A DNA stretch of 64,000 nt from Falsiroseomonas ponticola (GTDB lineage: Bacteria > Pseudomonadota > Alphaproteobacteria > Acetobacterales > Acetobacteraceae), in contig NZ_JAERQN010000011.1 of the NCBI RefSeq assembly GCF_016805305.1, positions 1 to 64,000 on the forward strand, given 5' to 3'. The translations under genes were made by a program, and so were the position numbers. Below, in pieces: positions 34,821 through 43,278 of this stretch. The notes beneath the pieces are model-generated. The model saw only the letters and a program-made list of their open reading frames with translations, made no database searches and was not told the DNA's origin. Each line of letters starts with the position of its first letter. Position 1 is the stretch's first letter.

Positions 34821-35837
34821 TCAGGCCAGCCGGAGGTCGGTGGCCGGAGGGAGGTAGGACGGGTCGTAGATATCCGAGGCGGGCATCGGGCGCGAGATGC
34901 CGAACGCCTCCCGCACCGCATCGATGCTGCGCTGCAGGCGGGGGATATCCACCTGGCCGAAGCCGTTGCGGCGGACATGGTCGGTGAAGGTCAGCCGGTC
35001 CAGCGCCATGCGCAGGCGCTCCGTCTCCAGCGCCACATCGGTCAGGGGCTCGCGGCGGCGGAGGTTGGCGATGGTGGCGGCGGGGTCGCGCAGGCTCTCA
35101 TACTGCGCGCGGACCAGGCCGCGGATCAGGCCCGTGACGGCGCGGGGATTAGCCGTGGCCCAGCGGCGCGTGGTGATGAGGGAGGTCGCGAAGAAATCCG
35201 CGCCGACATCGCTGTAGAGCATGGTCACGATGTCCTGCTCCGGGATGCCGAGGCCGCGGAGCGAGAAGATGCCGGAGGTGATGAAGCCCGTGATGGCATT
35301 CGCCCGGCCCTGCACCAGCATGGGTTCGCGGAGCTGCGGCGTCACCGTGGTCCAGCGCACGCTGTTGGCATCGATGCCCGCGGCCTTGGCGAAGGCGGGG
35401 AAGAGCTGGCGGCCGGCATCGGATTCCGGGGAGGCCAAGGTCTTGCCGACCAAATCGGCGGGGGTGCGGATATTCTCCCGCCGCAGCGTCATGATCGCCA
35501 TCGCCGTGGCGTCATGGATGATGAAGGGGGTGAAGAGGTCGCTGTCGGCGCGTTCCAGCCGCATGCGGATGGTGGGGTTGAGGTCGGCGACGCCGACATC
35601 ATAGGCACCCGCGGAAATCTTCACCGGCACGTCGCCGGAGCCGAAGCCGCGATCCATCGTCACGTTCAGCCCGGCTTCGCGGAAATAGCCGCGGTCCAGC
35701 GCCAGCAGGAAGGCGCCCTGCGGCCCCTGCAGGGCCCAGTCCAGGGTGAAGCGGACATCCAGCAGCGATTGCGCATGCACCGCGGGGGCGGCGAGGGCGG
35801 TGCCCAGCAGGGCAAGGGTGTGGCGTCGGCGGAGCAT
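34821..35837 (-). CDS. ABC transporter substrate-binding protein (NMT1/SsuA/THI5-like)
   Basis: 338 residues with a signal peptide (MLRRRHTLALLGTALAAPAVHAQ). VRFTLDWALQGPQGAFLLALDRGYFREAGLNVTMDRGFGSGDVPVKISAGAYDVGVADL is the classical NMT1/THI5-like lobe that binds sulfonates, pyrimidines or nitriles. It is the first gene of a four-gene minus-strand operon, 23 bp before the creatininase, but no permease or ATPase follows, so it must use components encoded elsewhere. Confidence 0.92.
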   Translation of the reverse strand: MLRRRHTLALLGTALAAPAVHAQSLLDVRFTLDWALQGPQGAFLLALDRGYFREAGLNVTMDRGFGSGDVPVKISAGAYDVGVADLNPTIRMRLERADSDLFTPFIIHDATAMAIMTLRRENIRTPADLVGKTLASPESDAGRQLFPAFAKAAGIDANSVRWTTVTPQLREPMLVQGRANAITGFITSGIFSLRGLGIPEQDIVTMLYSDVGADFFATSLITTRRWATANPRAVTGLIRGLVRAQYESLRDPAATIANLRRREPLTDVALETERLRMALDRLTFTDHVRRNGFGQVDIPRLQRSIDAVREAFGISRPMPASDIYDPSYLPPATDLRLA

Positions 35838-35938
35838 GGCGGTTCCCGGCAGGTTGTGGTTGCGGCGCTGTTAGCAAGCGCCGGGCGGGCGGTGGAGGGG
35901 TCGTTTTGCCCGGGCGGGCGGCTTCCGGCGGTCGGTTT

Positions 35939-35953
35939 GCCCATGGCATGGGC
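35939..35953. promoter_or_regulatory. Palindrome in the divergent promoter of the binding protein and Rieske gene
   Basis: GCCCATG and CATGGGC around a central G lie midway in the 228-bp divergent region. Two direct repeats (GGCCCGGATTGGTGC at 35989 and GGCCCGGATTTGCAC at 36015, 26 bp apart) are nearer the Rieske gene. All could be regulator sites. Confidence 0.4.
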
Positions 35954-36065
35954 GGATTGGCCAGGAATTGGGCGGTTCCGGGCTGGCGGGCCCGGATTGG
36001 TGCTTGCGCGGGGCGGCCCGGATTTGCACCCTGGGAAGGACATCGCCGCGAAAGGGCCTCCCCGG

Positions 36066-37085
36066 ATGCTCGCCACCGCCACGCCGCTGCTGAAGCGCTT
36101 CTGGTACCCCGTCATCCCCGTCAGCCATTTGAAGGACGGCCCCAGGCCCTTCCGGCTGCTGGGCAAGGATCTGGTGCTGTGGCTGGACGGGGAGGGCAAG
36201 GCGGCCGCGATGGATGACCGCTGCTGCCACCGCACGGCCAGGCTCTCCAAGGGCTTCTACAGCAATGGCTGGCTCGCCTGCGGCTACCATGGCTGGGAAT
36301 TCTCGGCGGAAGGCCGCGTGATGCGCGTGCCGCAGCGGCCCGTTGACCGGCAGGGGCAGACCAACATGCGCGTGCCGTCCTACCGCGCCGACATCCGCTA
36401 CGGCTATGTGTGGGTGGCGCTGGAGGATCCCGTGTACCCGCTGCCGGAATTCGAGGAGGAGGGCCTCGGCTTCCGCCGCATCGACGAGTTCTACGAGGTG
36501 TGGAACTGCGCGGGGCTGCGTCTGATGGAGAACAGCTTCGACAACGCCCATTTCGCCTTCGTCCACCGCGCCAGCTTCGGCGACCAGGGCCACCCGGAGC
36601 CCGCGAAGCTGGAGATCGAGGAATTCGCCGACGGCTTCCTGATGATCACGGAAGTCCCCGTGCGGAACCCCGAGATCCAGAAGAAGGTGCTGAACATGGA
36701 GAGCGACACGACGGTGCGCCACATGAACGGCCGCTGGTACGCGCCCTTCCTGCGCAAGCTGCGCATCCGCTATCCCAACGGGCTCAGCCACAGCATCGTC
36801 ACCTGCGCGACGCCGATCGACGATGCCTCCTCCATGGTGGTGCAGTTCGTCTATCGCAACGACACGGAGGAGCAGGCGAAGGCCGAGGACGTGATCGCCT
36901 TCGACCGCGTCGTGACGGATGAGGACCGCGACATCCTGGAGAGCACGGAATTCGACGTGCCGCTGGACCAGACGGGCATCGAGATGAACATGCCGAGCGA
37001 CCGGCCGGGCGTGCTGATGCGCCGGATGCTCGCGCGGATGATCGCGGAGCACCAGGCGAAGGTGCCGGCCGAAGCGGCGGAGTAG
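36066..37085 (+). CDS. Rieske-type aromatic ring-hydroxylating oxygenase, alpha subunit
   Basis: 339 residues. Rieske motif CCHRTARLSKGFYSNGWLACGYHGW (CxH at about 54, CxxH at about 73) binds the [2Fe-2S] cluster, and ENSFDNAHFAFVH near 160 supplies the mononuclear iron ligands and the bridging aspartate. N-terminus FWYPVIPVSHLKDGP resembles phthalate dioxygenase/vanillate demethylase type enzymes. ATG at 36066 begins right before the domain. A reductase partner is not encoded nearby. It ends 3 bp from the convergent racemase-family gene. Confidence 0.93.
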   Translation: MLATATPLLKRFWYPVIPVSHLKDGPRPFRLLGKDLVLWLDGEGKAAAMDDRCCHRTARLSKGFYSNGWLACGYHGWEFSAEGRVMRVPQRPVDRQGQTNMRVPSYRADIRYGYVWVALEDPVYPLPEFEEEGLGFRRIDEFYEVWNCAGLRLMENSFDNAHFAFVHRASFGDQGHPEPAKLEIEEFADGFLMITEVPVRNPEIQKKVLNMESDTTVRHMNGRWYAPFLRKLRIRYPNGLSHSIVTCATPIDDASSMVVQFVYRNDTEEQAKAEDVIAFDRVVTDEDRDILESTEFDVPLDQTGIEMNMPSDRPGVLMRRMLARMIAEHQAKVPAEAAE

Positions 37086-37088
37086 CGG

Positions 37089-37802
37089 CTACTTAGGGAT
37101 GGTGAAGATCCGGCCCAGGCTCGCCGCCCTGGTCGGGTCGATGCCGGCCGCGACCAGCGTGCCCCAGACGCCGACGGCGGCGCTGTCCAGCACCGGGATG
37201 CCGGTCTCGGCCTCGAGCGGCGCCATCACCTCCCACCCCGGCAGGTTGGTGGACCAGAGCAGGATCGCGTCCACGCCGCCTTCCCGCGCCACCTCCCGCA
37301 CCAGGGCGCCGATGCGGTCGGGGGTGAGTTCGGCGGAAGCGAGGTTGTCCTTCAGCCCGAGGCTCCGCACCGGGCCGAGGTCGCGCCCGAAGCCCGCGGC
37401 GGCTTCCGCGGCATAGGCGGTGTCGCCCGGCGTCACGAAGCCGATGCGCTTCGCGCCCAGCCGGTCCAGCAGCGTCGCCGTGTCCAGCGTCGCGGTGGTG
37501 GCGGGGCAGTTGGCGGCCTCGCTCATGATGGCGCAGAGCCTGCGGTCAGCATCGAGCCCGAGCCCCGCGCCGCGCGTGCCGTTCCAGCAGACGACGCCGA
37601 CATTCGCATGGCCCAACTGCCAGGCGGCGTGGCGATAGGGCTCCGTGTCGTAGCCATCCTTGGGCTGGCCGATGCCGGGACCGTAATAGGTGATGCGGGC
37701 GATGCAGCTGTCCACGCCAGGGAAGTGGCGCATCACGCCGGCGAGCGTGCGCTCCACCGTGCGGTTGGAGGAGGGCGTGATGGAACCGATGGCGGGCAGC
37801 AT
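37089..37802 (-). CDS. Asp/Glu-racemase superfamily protein, maleate isomerase-like
   Basis: 237 residues. IGSITPSSNRTVERTL is the maleate-isomerase/arylmalonate-decarboxylase-like N-terminus; the first cysteine is in VVCWNGT near residue 71. In place of the second Cys motif SCTNL the sequence reads LLWSTNLPG, i.e. the cysteine is replaced by serine, as in arylmalonate decarboxylase-type members that use one cysteine. It is the last gene of the spermidine/putrescine-type ABC operon, its ATG directly adjoining the ATPase stop. It likely modifies the transported acid. Confidence 0.82.
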   Translation of the reverse strand: MLPAIGSITPSSNRTVERTLAGVMRHFPGVDSCIARITYYGPGIGQPKDGYDTEPYRHAAWQLGHANVGVVCWNGTRGAGLGLDADRRLCAIMSEAANCPATTATLDTATLLDRLGAKRIGFVTPGDTAYAAEAAAGFGRDLGPVRSLGLKDNLASAELTPDRIGALVREVAREGGVDAILLWSTNLPGWEVMAPLEAETGIPVLDSAAVGVWGTLVAAGIDPTRAASLGRIFTIPK

Positions 37803-38828
37803 TCAGGGGGACTCCCCGGGCAGCAGGATCGCCCGGCTTGGGTTGTAGCGAAGGGCGCAGGGCGTGCCGGGGGCGGGCGGTGCCTCCAGCGCCGCGCGGT
37901 CGAGCCGCGCGAGGAGGCGGCCGGCCGGGGTGCCGACCCAGACATCCAGGCCCTGGCCCTTGAAGATGGCCTGCTCCACCGTGCCGGGGATGGTGTGCTC
38001 CGACGCCTCCGTGGGCGGCAGCAGGGACAGCGCCTCCGGCCGGATGGCGAGCGCGGCGGGGCTGCCGGTGGCGATCGGCGGATGCGCGGCGGCCAGGCGC
38101 AGCCCGCCGGGCAGGTCGAGCAGCGCCAGGCCATCGGCGCAGGCGGCGACCGTGCCTTCCAGCAGATTCGCCACGCCCATGAAGTCCGCCACGAAGCGGC
38201 TGGCGGGGCGGTCATAGACCTCCGTCCCCGTGCCCACCTGCATCAGGACGCCGCGCTCCATCACGGCGAGCCGATCCGCCAGCGTCAGCGCCTCCTCCTG
38301 GTCATGCGTTACCATCAGCGTGGTCAGGCCGAGGCGGCGGACGAGAAGACGCAGTTCCACCTGCATCTCCTCCCGCAGCTTGCGGTCCAGCGCGCCGAAG
38401 GGCTCGTCCAGCAGCAGCACGCGGGGGCGATAGACCAGTGCCCGGGCGAGGGCCACGCGCTGCTGCTGCCCGCCGCTGAGCTGCGCGGGCATGCGGTCCG
38501 CGAAGGCGTCGAGGCGCACGAGCTTCAGCGCCTCCGCGACGCGCGTCGCGGCTTCCGCCTTCGCGATGCGCCGCATCTCCAGCCCGAAGGCGACGTTGCG
38601 CGCCACGGTGAGGTGCGGGAAGAGCCCGTAGGACTGGAACAGCATGCCGAGGTTGCGGCGATGCGCGGGCAGGCCGAGCACGGAGGCGCCGCCGATCAGC
38701 ACGTCGCCGCCGCTGGGCTCGATCAGCCCCGCCACCATGCGGAGCGTGGTCGTCTTGCCGCAGCCGGAGGGGCCGAGGAGCGCCAGCATCTCCCCGGGCT
38801 CGACATCGAGATCGACGCCACGCACCAC
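37803..38828 (-). CDS. ABC transporter ATP-binding protein (PotA/FbpC-like)
   Basis: At least 341 residues. Walker A LLGPSGCGKTTT, signature LSGGQQQRVALARAL, Walker B VLLLDEPFGALD, switch VTHDQEEALTLADR, and a C-terminal TOBE-like beta domain from about residue 240. The GTG at 38828 is the only standard start in frame, yet codons upstream to 38897 translate as LSTPDLGQGVTLRALTKSFGATPV, the normal first strand of these ATPases. Translation therefore probably starts at a non-standard codon (CTG at 38897 or ACG at 38891) overlapping the binding-protein stop. It energises the two permeases upstream. Confidence 0.88.
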   Translation of the reverse strand: MVRGVDLDVEPGEMLALLGPSGCGKTTTLRMVAGLIEPSGGDVLIGGASVLGLPAHRRNLGMLFQSYGLFPHLTVARNVAFGLEMRRIAKAEAATRVAEALKLVRLDAFADRMPAQLSGGQQQRVALARALVYRPRVLLLDEPFGALDRKLREEMQVELRLLVRRLGLTTLMVTHDQEEALTLADRLAVMERGVLMQVGTGTEVYDRPASRFVADFMGVANLLEGTVAACADGLALLDLPGGLRLAAAHPPIATGSPAALAIRPEALSLLPPTEASEHTIPGTVEQAIFKGQGLDVWVGTPAGRLLARLDRAALEAPPAPGTPCALRYNPSRAILLPGESP

Positions 38829-38893
38829 CGGCGTGGCGCCGAAGCTTTTCGTGAGCGCCCGGAGCGTGACGCCCTGGCCGAGATCGGGCGTGC

Positions 38894-39943
38894 TCAGAGG
38901 GAGAAGATCCGGTTGAGGCGCTCCGTCCAGCCGGCGCGGCGCGCGTTGATGTAGGTCCAGTCCGGGGTGAAGAGGCCGCGCTTGTCCATCTCCTCGACGG
39001 GGTAGGCGATCCAGCGCGCCGTCTCCGGCGCGAAGGTGATGCCGGAGACGGGGGGCGAGGTGAGGGCGAATTCGGAGAGGCCCTTCTGCACCGCGGGCTC
39101 GATCATGCGGTTCATGAAGGCGACGGCGAGGTCCTGGTGCGGGCCGTTCTTCACCAGCACCTGGCAGTTGGTCCCGGCGAAGCTGCCTTCCTTCGGGAAG
39201 GCCATGGTCACGGGCGCGCGGCGGTTGGTGTAGGGGTAGATGTACTTGGAGTACTCGACCAGGCCGATATCCGCCTGGCCCTGCGCGACCTCATTCGCCG
39301 CCTGGATGCCGTCGCCGAAGATGTTGAGGATGTTGGGCCGCAGCGCGGCGACGCGGTCGAAGGCCTTGTCGATCTCGTACTGCGCCTCCGCGAAGGGCTT
39401 GCCCGTCTCGATCGCGGCGGCGACGATCAGGAAGAACATGGAGGGCGTGTTGTTCGGGCTGACCAGCTTCAGCTTGCCGCGGTAGCGCGGCTCCCACAGC
39501 TCCGCATAGCTCTCCGGCGGCCGCACGCGCGTGTTGTGGAAGATGCCGCCCAGCGAGATGCCGAGCGCGGTGCCGAAGCCTTCCTCATAGAGGAAGCGCG
39601 GATAGAGATTCGCCATGGCGGGCATGCGGTCCCGCGGTAACTCCGCGATCAGGCCCTCGGCCTTCGCGATGGGGATGGCGAGGTCGTCGATGAACATGAC
39701 GGAGAAGCGCGGATTGTCCTTGGTCGCGCGCATCTTGGAGACGTTGGCGAGGGTGAAGCCCTCCTCCGGCAGCACCTTGCAGCCGAAGTCACGCTCGAAG
39801 GCCGGGATGATCTGGCGCTTGACGTAGTCGCCCTGCGCGCCGCCCCAGATGCCGACGCTGATCTCCCGCTGCTGCGCGGAGAGCGGCTTCACGAAGGGGG
39901 TGGCGAGGGCGGTGCCCAGCAGGGCGCGGCGGGTGGTGTTCAT
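38894..39943 (-). CDS. ABC transporter substrate-binding protein (PotD/AfuA-like)
   Basis: 349 residues. Export signal MNTTRRALLGTALATPFVKPLSAQ (twin-arginine-like), then ISVGIWGGAQGDYVKRQIIPAFERDFGCKV, the opening of family 1 extracellular binding proteins for polyamines, opines or iron-like anions. DIGLVEYSKYIYPYTNRRAPV is in the ligand cleft. It sits between permeases and ATPase, ATG at 39943, 17 bp after the permease stop. Confidence 0.92.
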   Translation of the reverse strand: MNTTRRALLGTALATPFVKPLSAQQREISVGIWGGAQGDYVKRQIIPAFERDFGCKVLPEEGFTLANVSKMRATKDNPRFSVMFIDDLAIPIAKAEGLIAELPRDRMPAMANLYPRFLYEEGFGTALGISLGGIFHNTRVRPPESYAELWEPRYRGKLKLVSPNNTPSMFFLIVAAAIETGKPFAEAQYEIDKAFDRVAALRPNILNIFGDGIQAANEVAQGQADIGLVEYSKYIYPYTNRRAPVTMAFPKEGSFAGTNCQVLVKNGPHQDLAVAFMNRMIEPAVQKGLSEFALTSPPVSGITFAPETARWIAYPVEEMDKRGLFTPDWTYINARRAGWTERLNRIFSL

Positions 39944-39960
39944 GCCTTGGGTCTCCTCTG

Positions 39961-40755
39961 TCAGGACGCGATGCGGCGCACGCCGATGCCGAGGCCCTTC
40001 TCGATCAGCAGCACCAGGCCGAGCGCGAAGAAGACCATCAGCGCGGAGAGCGCGGCGATGGAGGGATCGAAGAACCGCTGGATGGCGGCGTAGAGGTAGA
40101 GCGGCAGCGGGAAGCTCCGCGCATCCGCGAGCCACATGGAGATGGCGAAATCATCGAAGGAGATGATGAAGGCGAAGATGGCGCCGGCGGCGACGCCGGG
40201 CCTGATCTGCGGCCAGATGACGCGAAGGAACACCGCGACGGGGCCGGCGCCGAGAACCCGTGCCGCATCCTCCTGCGTCGGATCGGCCGTGGCGAGGGCC
40301 CCCGAGACGGAGCGTACGACATAGGGGATGCAGACGACCATGTGGCCGATCCACATCTGCAGGAAGGCGCCGCGCAGGCCGAGCAGGGAGAAGGTCTGCA
40401 GCAGCCCGACGCCCGTGACGATCAGCGGCACCACCAGCGGGCCCAGCACCAGCGCCTGCACCAGGCCTCGCCCGGGAAAGCGCAGCCGCACCAGGGCCAT
40501 GGCGCAGGGGATGCCGAGCAGCATGGCGCCGATGGTCGAGACCAGCGCGAGCTTCAACGACACCAGCAGGGCCGATTGCGCCTCCGGCTCCGTCAGCACG
40601 GCGACATACCATTCGAGGGTGAAGCCCTCCGGCGGGAAGACGATGTAGGGCGTGTCGCTGATCGACATGGCGATGGGCACGAGCAGCGGCGCGACGATGA
40701 TGGCCAGCAGCAGCGCCGTGACGATCCCGAGCGGCCAGGGGATGCGGTCGCTCAT
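39961..40755 (-). CDS. ABC transporter permease (PotC-like)
   Basis: 264 residues with six hydrophobic segments. The EAA-loop is EDAARVLGAGPVAVFLRVIWPQIRPGVAAGAIFAFIISFDDFAISMWL, diagnostic of the PotC type. The ATG overlaps the PotB-like stop by 4 bp. Works as a pair with the PotB-like subunit in the inner membrane. Confidence 0.93.
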   Translation of the reverse strand: MSDRIPWPLGIVTALLLAIIVAPLLVPIAMSISDTPYIVFPPEGFTLEWYVAVLTEPEAQSALLVSLKLALVSTIGAMLLGIPCAMALVRLRFPGRGLVQALVLGPLVVPLIVTGVGLLQTFSLLGLRGAFLQMWIGHMVVCIPYVVRSVSGALATADPTQEDAARVLGAGPVAVFLRVIWPQIRPGVAAGAIFAFIISFDDFAISMWLADARSFPLPLYLYAAIQRFFDPSIAALSALMVFFALGLVLLIEKGLGIGVRRIAS

Positions 40756-41624
40756 GCCTGCGCCCAGCGGTTGATGCGCCGCCCGATGATGCCGATGAAG
40801 ACCAGATTCACCAGCAGCACCATGGCGACCAGCAGGCTGGCCAGCGCCGCGCCGAAGGGCCAGTCATGCAGGGTCAGCACCTGCTGTTCGATCAGCGTGC
40901 CGAGCAGCGGCGAGAAATTGCCGCCCAGGATCTGCGGAGTCACGAAGGCCGCCGCCGTCAGCGAGAAGACGAGCGGCAGCCCCACCGCCAGGCCCGGCAG
41001 GCTGAGCGGCAGGATGATGCGGAGGAAGCGCTGCGCCGGGCCCGCGCCTGCCACCGTCGCGGCCTGCTCGGCGGCGGGCGGGATGCGCCCGATGGCGCCG
41101 GCCAGCGGCAGCACCATGAATGGCAGGAAGACATGGACGGAGGCAATGAGCACCGCCCATTCCGTGTAGAGGATCGCCGGCGGATCCTCCCACCCCAGCC
41201 CCTGCAACACCCATGAAATCAGCCCGTTGCGGCTCAGGATGGCGGACCAGCCATAGGAGCGGACGACGACATTCACCAGCAGCGGCGTGACCAGCACCAG
41301 CGTGACGGTGCGCGACAGCCAGGGCCGCCCGCGCGCCAGCACCCAGGCCAGCGGGTAGCCGACGATGGCGGCGACGATGGCGGCCGCGGTCGCCATGCGG
41401 ATGGTGCGCAGCAGGACGCGCCAATAGAGGTCGGTGGCGAAGGCGCGGCGGTAGTTCTCGATGGTCAGGCCGTATTGCATGACGCCGGCCTCGGTCCGCG
41501 CGCCGATGCCGAGGTAGAGGGTCTGCGCGGCGGGAAAGACGAAGCAGGCGAGCAGGAAGAGCACGGCGGGGCCGGCGAGGAGCCAGCCCAGGAGGGCCGG
41601 CGAGAGGCGGGTTCGTGCTTCCAC
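40752..41624 (-). CDS. ABC transporter permease (PotB-like)
   Basis: 290 residues with six predicted membrane segments, beginning LLGWLLAGPAVLFLLACFVFPAAQTLYLG. EAA loop: EQAATVAGAGPAQRFLRIILPLSLPGLAVGLPLVFSLTAAAFVTPQILGG, as in PotB. It lies 121 bp downstream of an amidohydrolase on the same strand and begins the ABC part of the operon. Confidence 0.93.
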   Translation of the reverse strand: MEARTRLSPALLGWLLAGPAVLFLLACFVFPAAQTLYLGIGARTEAGVMQYGLTIENYRRAFATDLYWRVLLRTIRMATAAAIVAAIVGYPLAWVLARGRPWLSRTVTLVLVTPLLVNVVVRSYGWSAILSRNGLISWVLQGLGWEDPPAILYTEWAVLIASVHVFLPFMVLPLAGAIGRIPPAAEQAATVAGAGPAQRFLRIILPLSLPGLAVGLPLVFSLTAAAFVTPQILGGNFSPLLGTLIEQQVLTLHDWPFGAALASLLVAMVLLVNLVFIGIIGRRINRWAQA

Positions 41625-41745
41625 GCGGGGAAGCCTAGACCCGCTTCAAGGGGCCGGTGGCGGCGGTGCGGTTGGAAAAATCGCCGTGCTGGACGGGAAG
41701 TGGCGCATCCCGCGGCAGGAGCGTGGGCGGATGCCCGTGGAATGA

Positions 41746-43245
41746 TCAGCGCGTCAGGCGCCTTTGCATCCCGGCATCGCGGGCATGCGCGCGCAGCACC
41801 ATCTCCCGATAGGCGGGCTCCAGCTTGCGCGCGGCCTCGATGGCGGGGGCGAAGGCTTCGCGGTAGCCGGCGGTCAGGTCGCGGGCTTCCTGCCGCAGCG
41901 CGGCCTCGTCCATGGTGGTGATGCGGCCATCCTCGAAGACCACGGCGCCATCGACGATGGTGGTGCGCACGCTGCCGGCGGGCTCGCAGAAGACGAGCTG
42001 GCGATGCAGATCGTTCAGGGGCGTGAAGGGAAGGGTGTCGAGGTCCAGCAGGATCACGTCGGCCCTGGCGCCGGGGCTGAGATGGCCGATATCCGGCCAG
42101 CGCAGCGCCCGCGCGCCGCCCTGCATCGCGCAGCGCAGGATCTCCTTCGCGCCCGGCCAGCGGCGGTAATCCACGTCGGAGAGCGTGTGCACCAGCCCGG
42201 CCATCTTGATGGCCGCCCAGGGGTTGATGGCGTCGTCCGCCACCGCCTCATCCGTGCCGATGCAGATCGGCACGCCGGCATCGCGGAGAGCGCGGAACGG
42301 CATCACCCCGCTGCCGAGGCGGAGGTTGCAGAGCGGGTTATGCGCGACCGTGGCGCCGGACCGGGCGATGAGGGCGATGTCGTCGTCATCAATCCAGATG
42401 GCGTGGATGATGACGAGGAATTCGTCGAGGATGCCGTAGTCATGCGCCAGCCTCACCAGGCTGCGCCCGAATTTTTGCTCCCCCAGCACGCGCTGGAGCT
42501 TGGTTTCCAGGATGTGGCAGTTGAAGGGAAGGTCGTATTTGCGCGCCAACGCCGAGAGCGCCTGGAGGTATGGGACTTCGCAGCGCTGCGGAGCGGAGCA
42601 GGAAATGGCGGCCGCGATACGGCCGTTCGATGTGCGGTCCCACGTCGTGATGAGATGGTCGTAGAGGGCGAGAAGCTCCTCCGTGGATTGCCGCGGCGCG
42701 GCCTCCATCGCGGCGATGGCGTCAGGCGGCAGAAGCTCCTTCAGGAAGGGATACTTCTCGTACTCGACCAACTGCGGCTGGTCGATGGCGACGCGGGCGC
42801 GCATGCCGCTGTCGCGATAGGCCTCCACGATGCCGTCGATGCCGTCCCGGTTCGCGACGGGGACATGGAAGGCATCGTCCATCACGGTGGTGACGCCGTT
42901 GCGCAGCATCTCCATGGCACCCAGCATGGTGCGGACGTAGTTGAGGCGCTTCACCGGCGCGCCATCCAGCAGCGGCGGCACCTCATAGAGCATGAAGACT
43001 TCCAGCGGCAGGCCATCCACCATGCCGCGCAGGAAATTGCCGGGGCTGTGGAAATGCGCGTTGATGAGGCCGGGCATGGCGAGCATGCCGCGGGCTTCGA
43101 TCACGCGGCCCGGCGCGCGGTCTGGACAAAGGCCGGGGCCGACGGCCACGATGGCGTTGCCCTCGATGAGGATATCGCCCTCCGGCCAATCACGGCCGGC
43201 CTCGTCGAAGGTCAGGATTCGGGCGTTGCGGATCAGGATGGACAT
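41746..43245 (-). CDS. Amidohydrolase-family protein (cytosine deaminase/TRZ-ATZ-like)
   Basis: 499 residues. Metal motif GLINAHFHSPGN near residue 62, a second histidine in FNCHILETK near 243, HAIW near 278, and the aspartate in CIGTDEAVADDAI near 330, giving a mononuclear TRZ/ATZ-type site. N-terminal MSILIRNARILTFDEAG is the usual urease-like beta domain. Such enzymes remove amino or chloro groups from heterocycles or hydrolyse cyclic amides. Divergent from the SDR operon by only 33 bp; co-directional with the ABC transporter that probably imports the substrate. Confidence 0.88.
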   Translation of the reverse strand: MSILIRNARILTFDEAGRDWPEGDILIEGNAIVAVGPGLCPDRAPGRVIEARGMLAMPGLINAHFHSPGNFLRGMVDGLPLEVFMLYEVPPLLDGAPVKRLNYVRTMLGAMEMLRNGVTTVMDDAFHVPVANRDGIDGIVEAYRDSGMRARVAIDQPQLVEYEKYPFLKELLPPDAIAAMEAAPRQSTEELLALYDHLITTWDRTSNGRIAAAISCSAPQRCEVPYLQALSALARKYDLPFNCHILETKLQRVLGEQKFGRSLVRLAHDYGILDEFLVIIHAIWIDDDDIALIARSGATVAHNPLCNLRLGSGVMPFRALRDAGVPICIGTDEAVADDAINPWAAIKMAGLVHTLSDVDYRRWPGAKEILRCAMQGGARALRWPDIGHLSPGARADVILLDLDTLPFTPLNDLHRQLVFCEPAGSVRTTIVDGAVVFEDGRITTMDEAALRQEARDLTAGYREAFAPAIEAARKLEPAYREMVLRAHARDAGMQRRLTR

Positions 43246-43278
43246 GGCGACCCCTTCGTCACGAACAGGCTACCCCGC

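Noticed and set aside
36066-37085. Fusion of the Rieske protein with about 417 upstream residues
   Set aside because: The upstream part overlaps the NMT1-like gene on the other strand and has no domain; ATG at 36066 gives the normal length.
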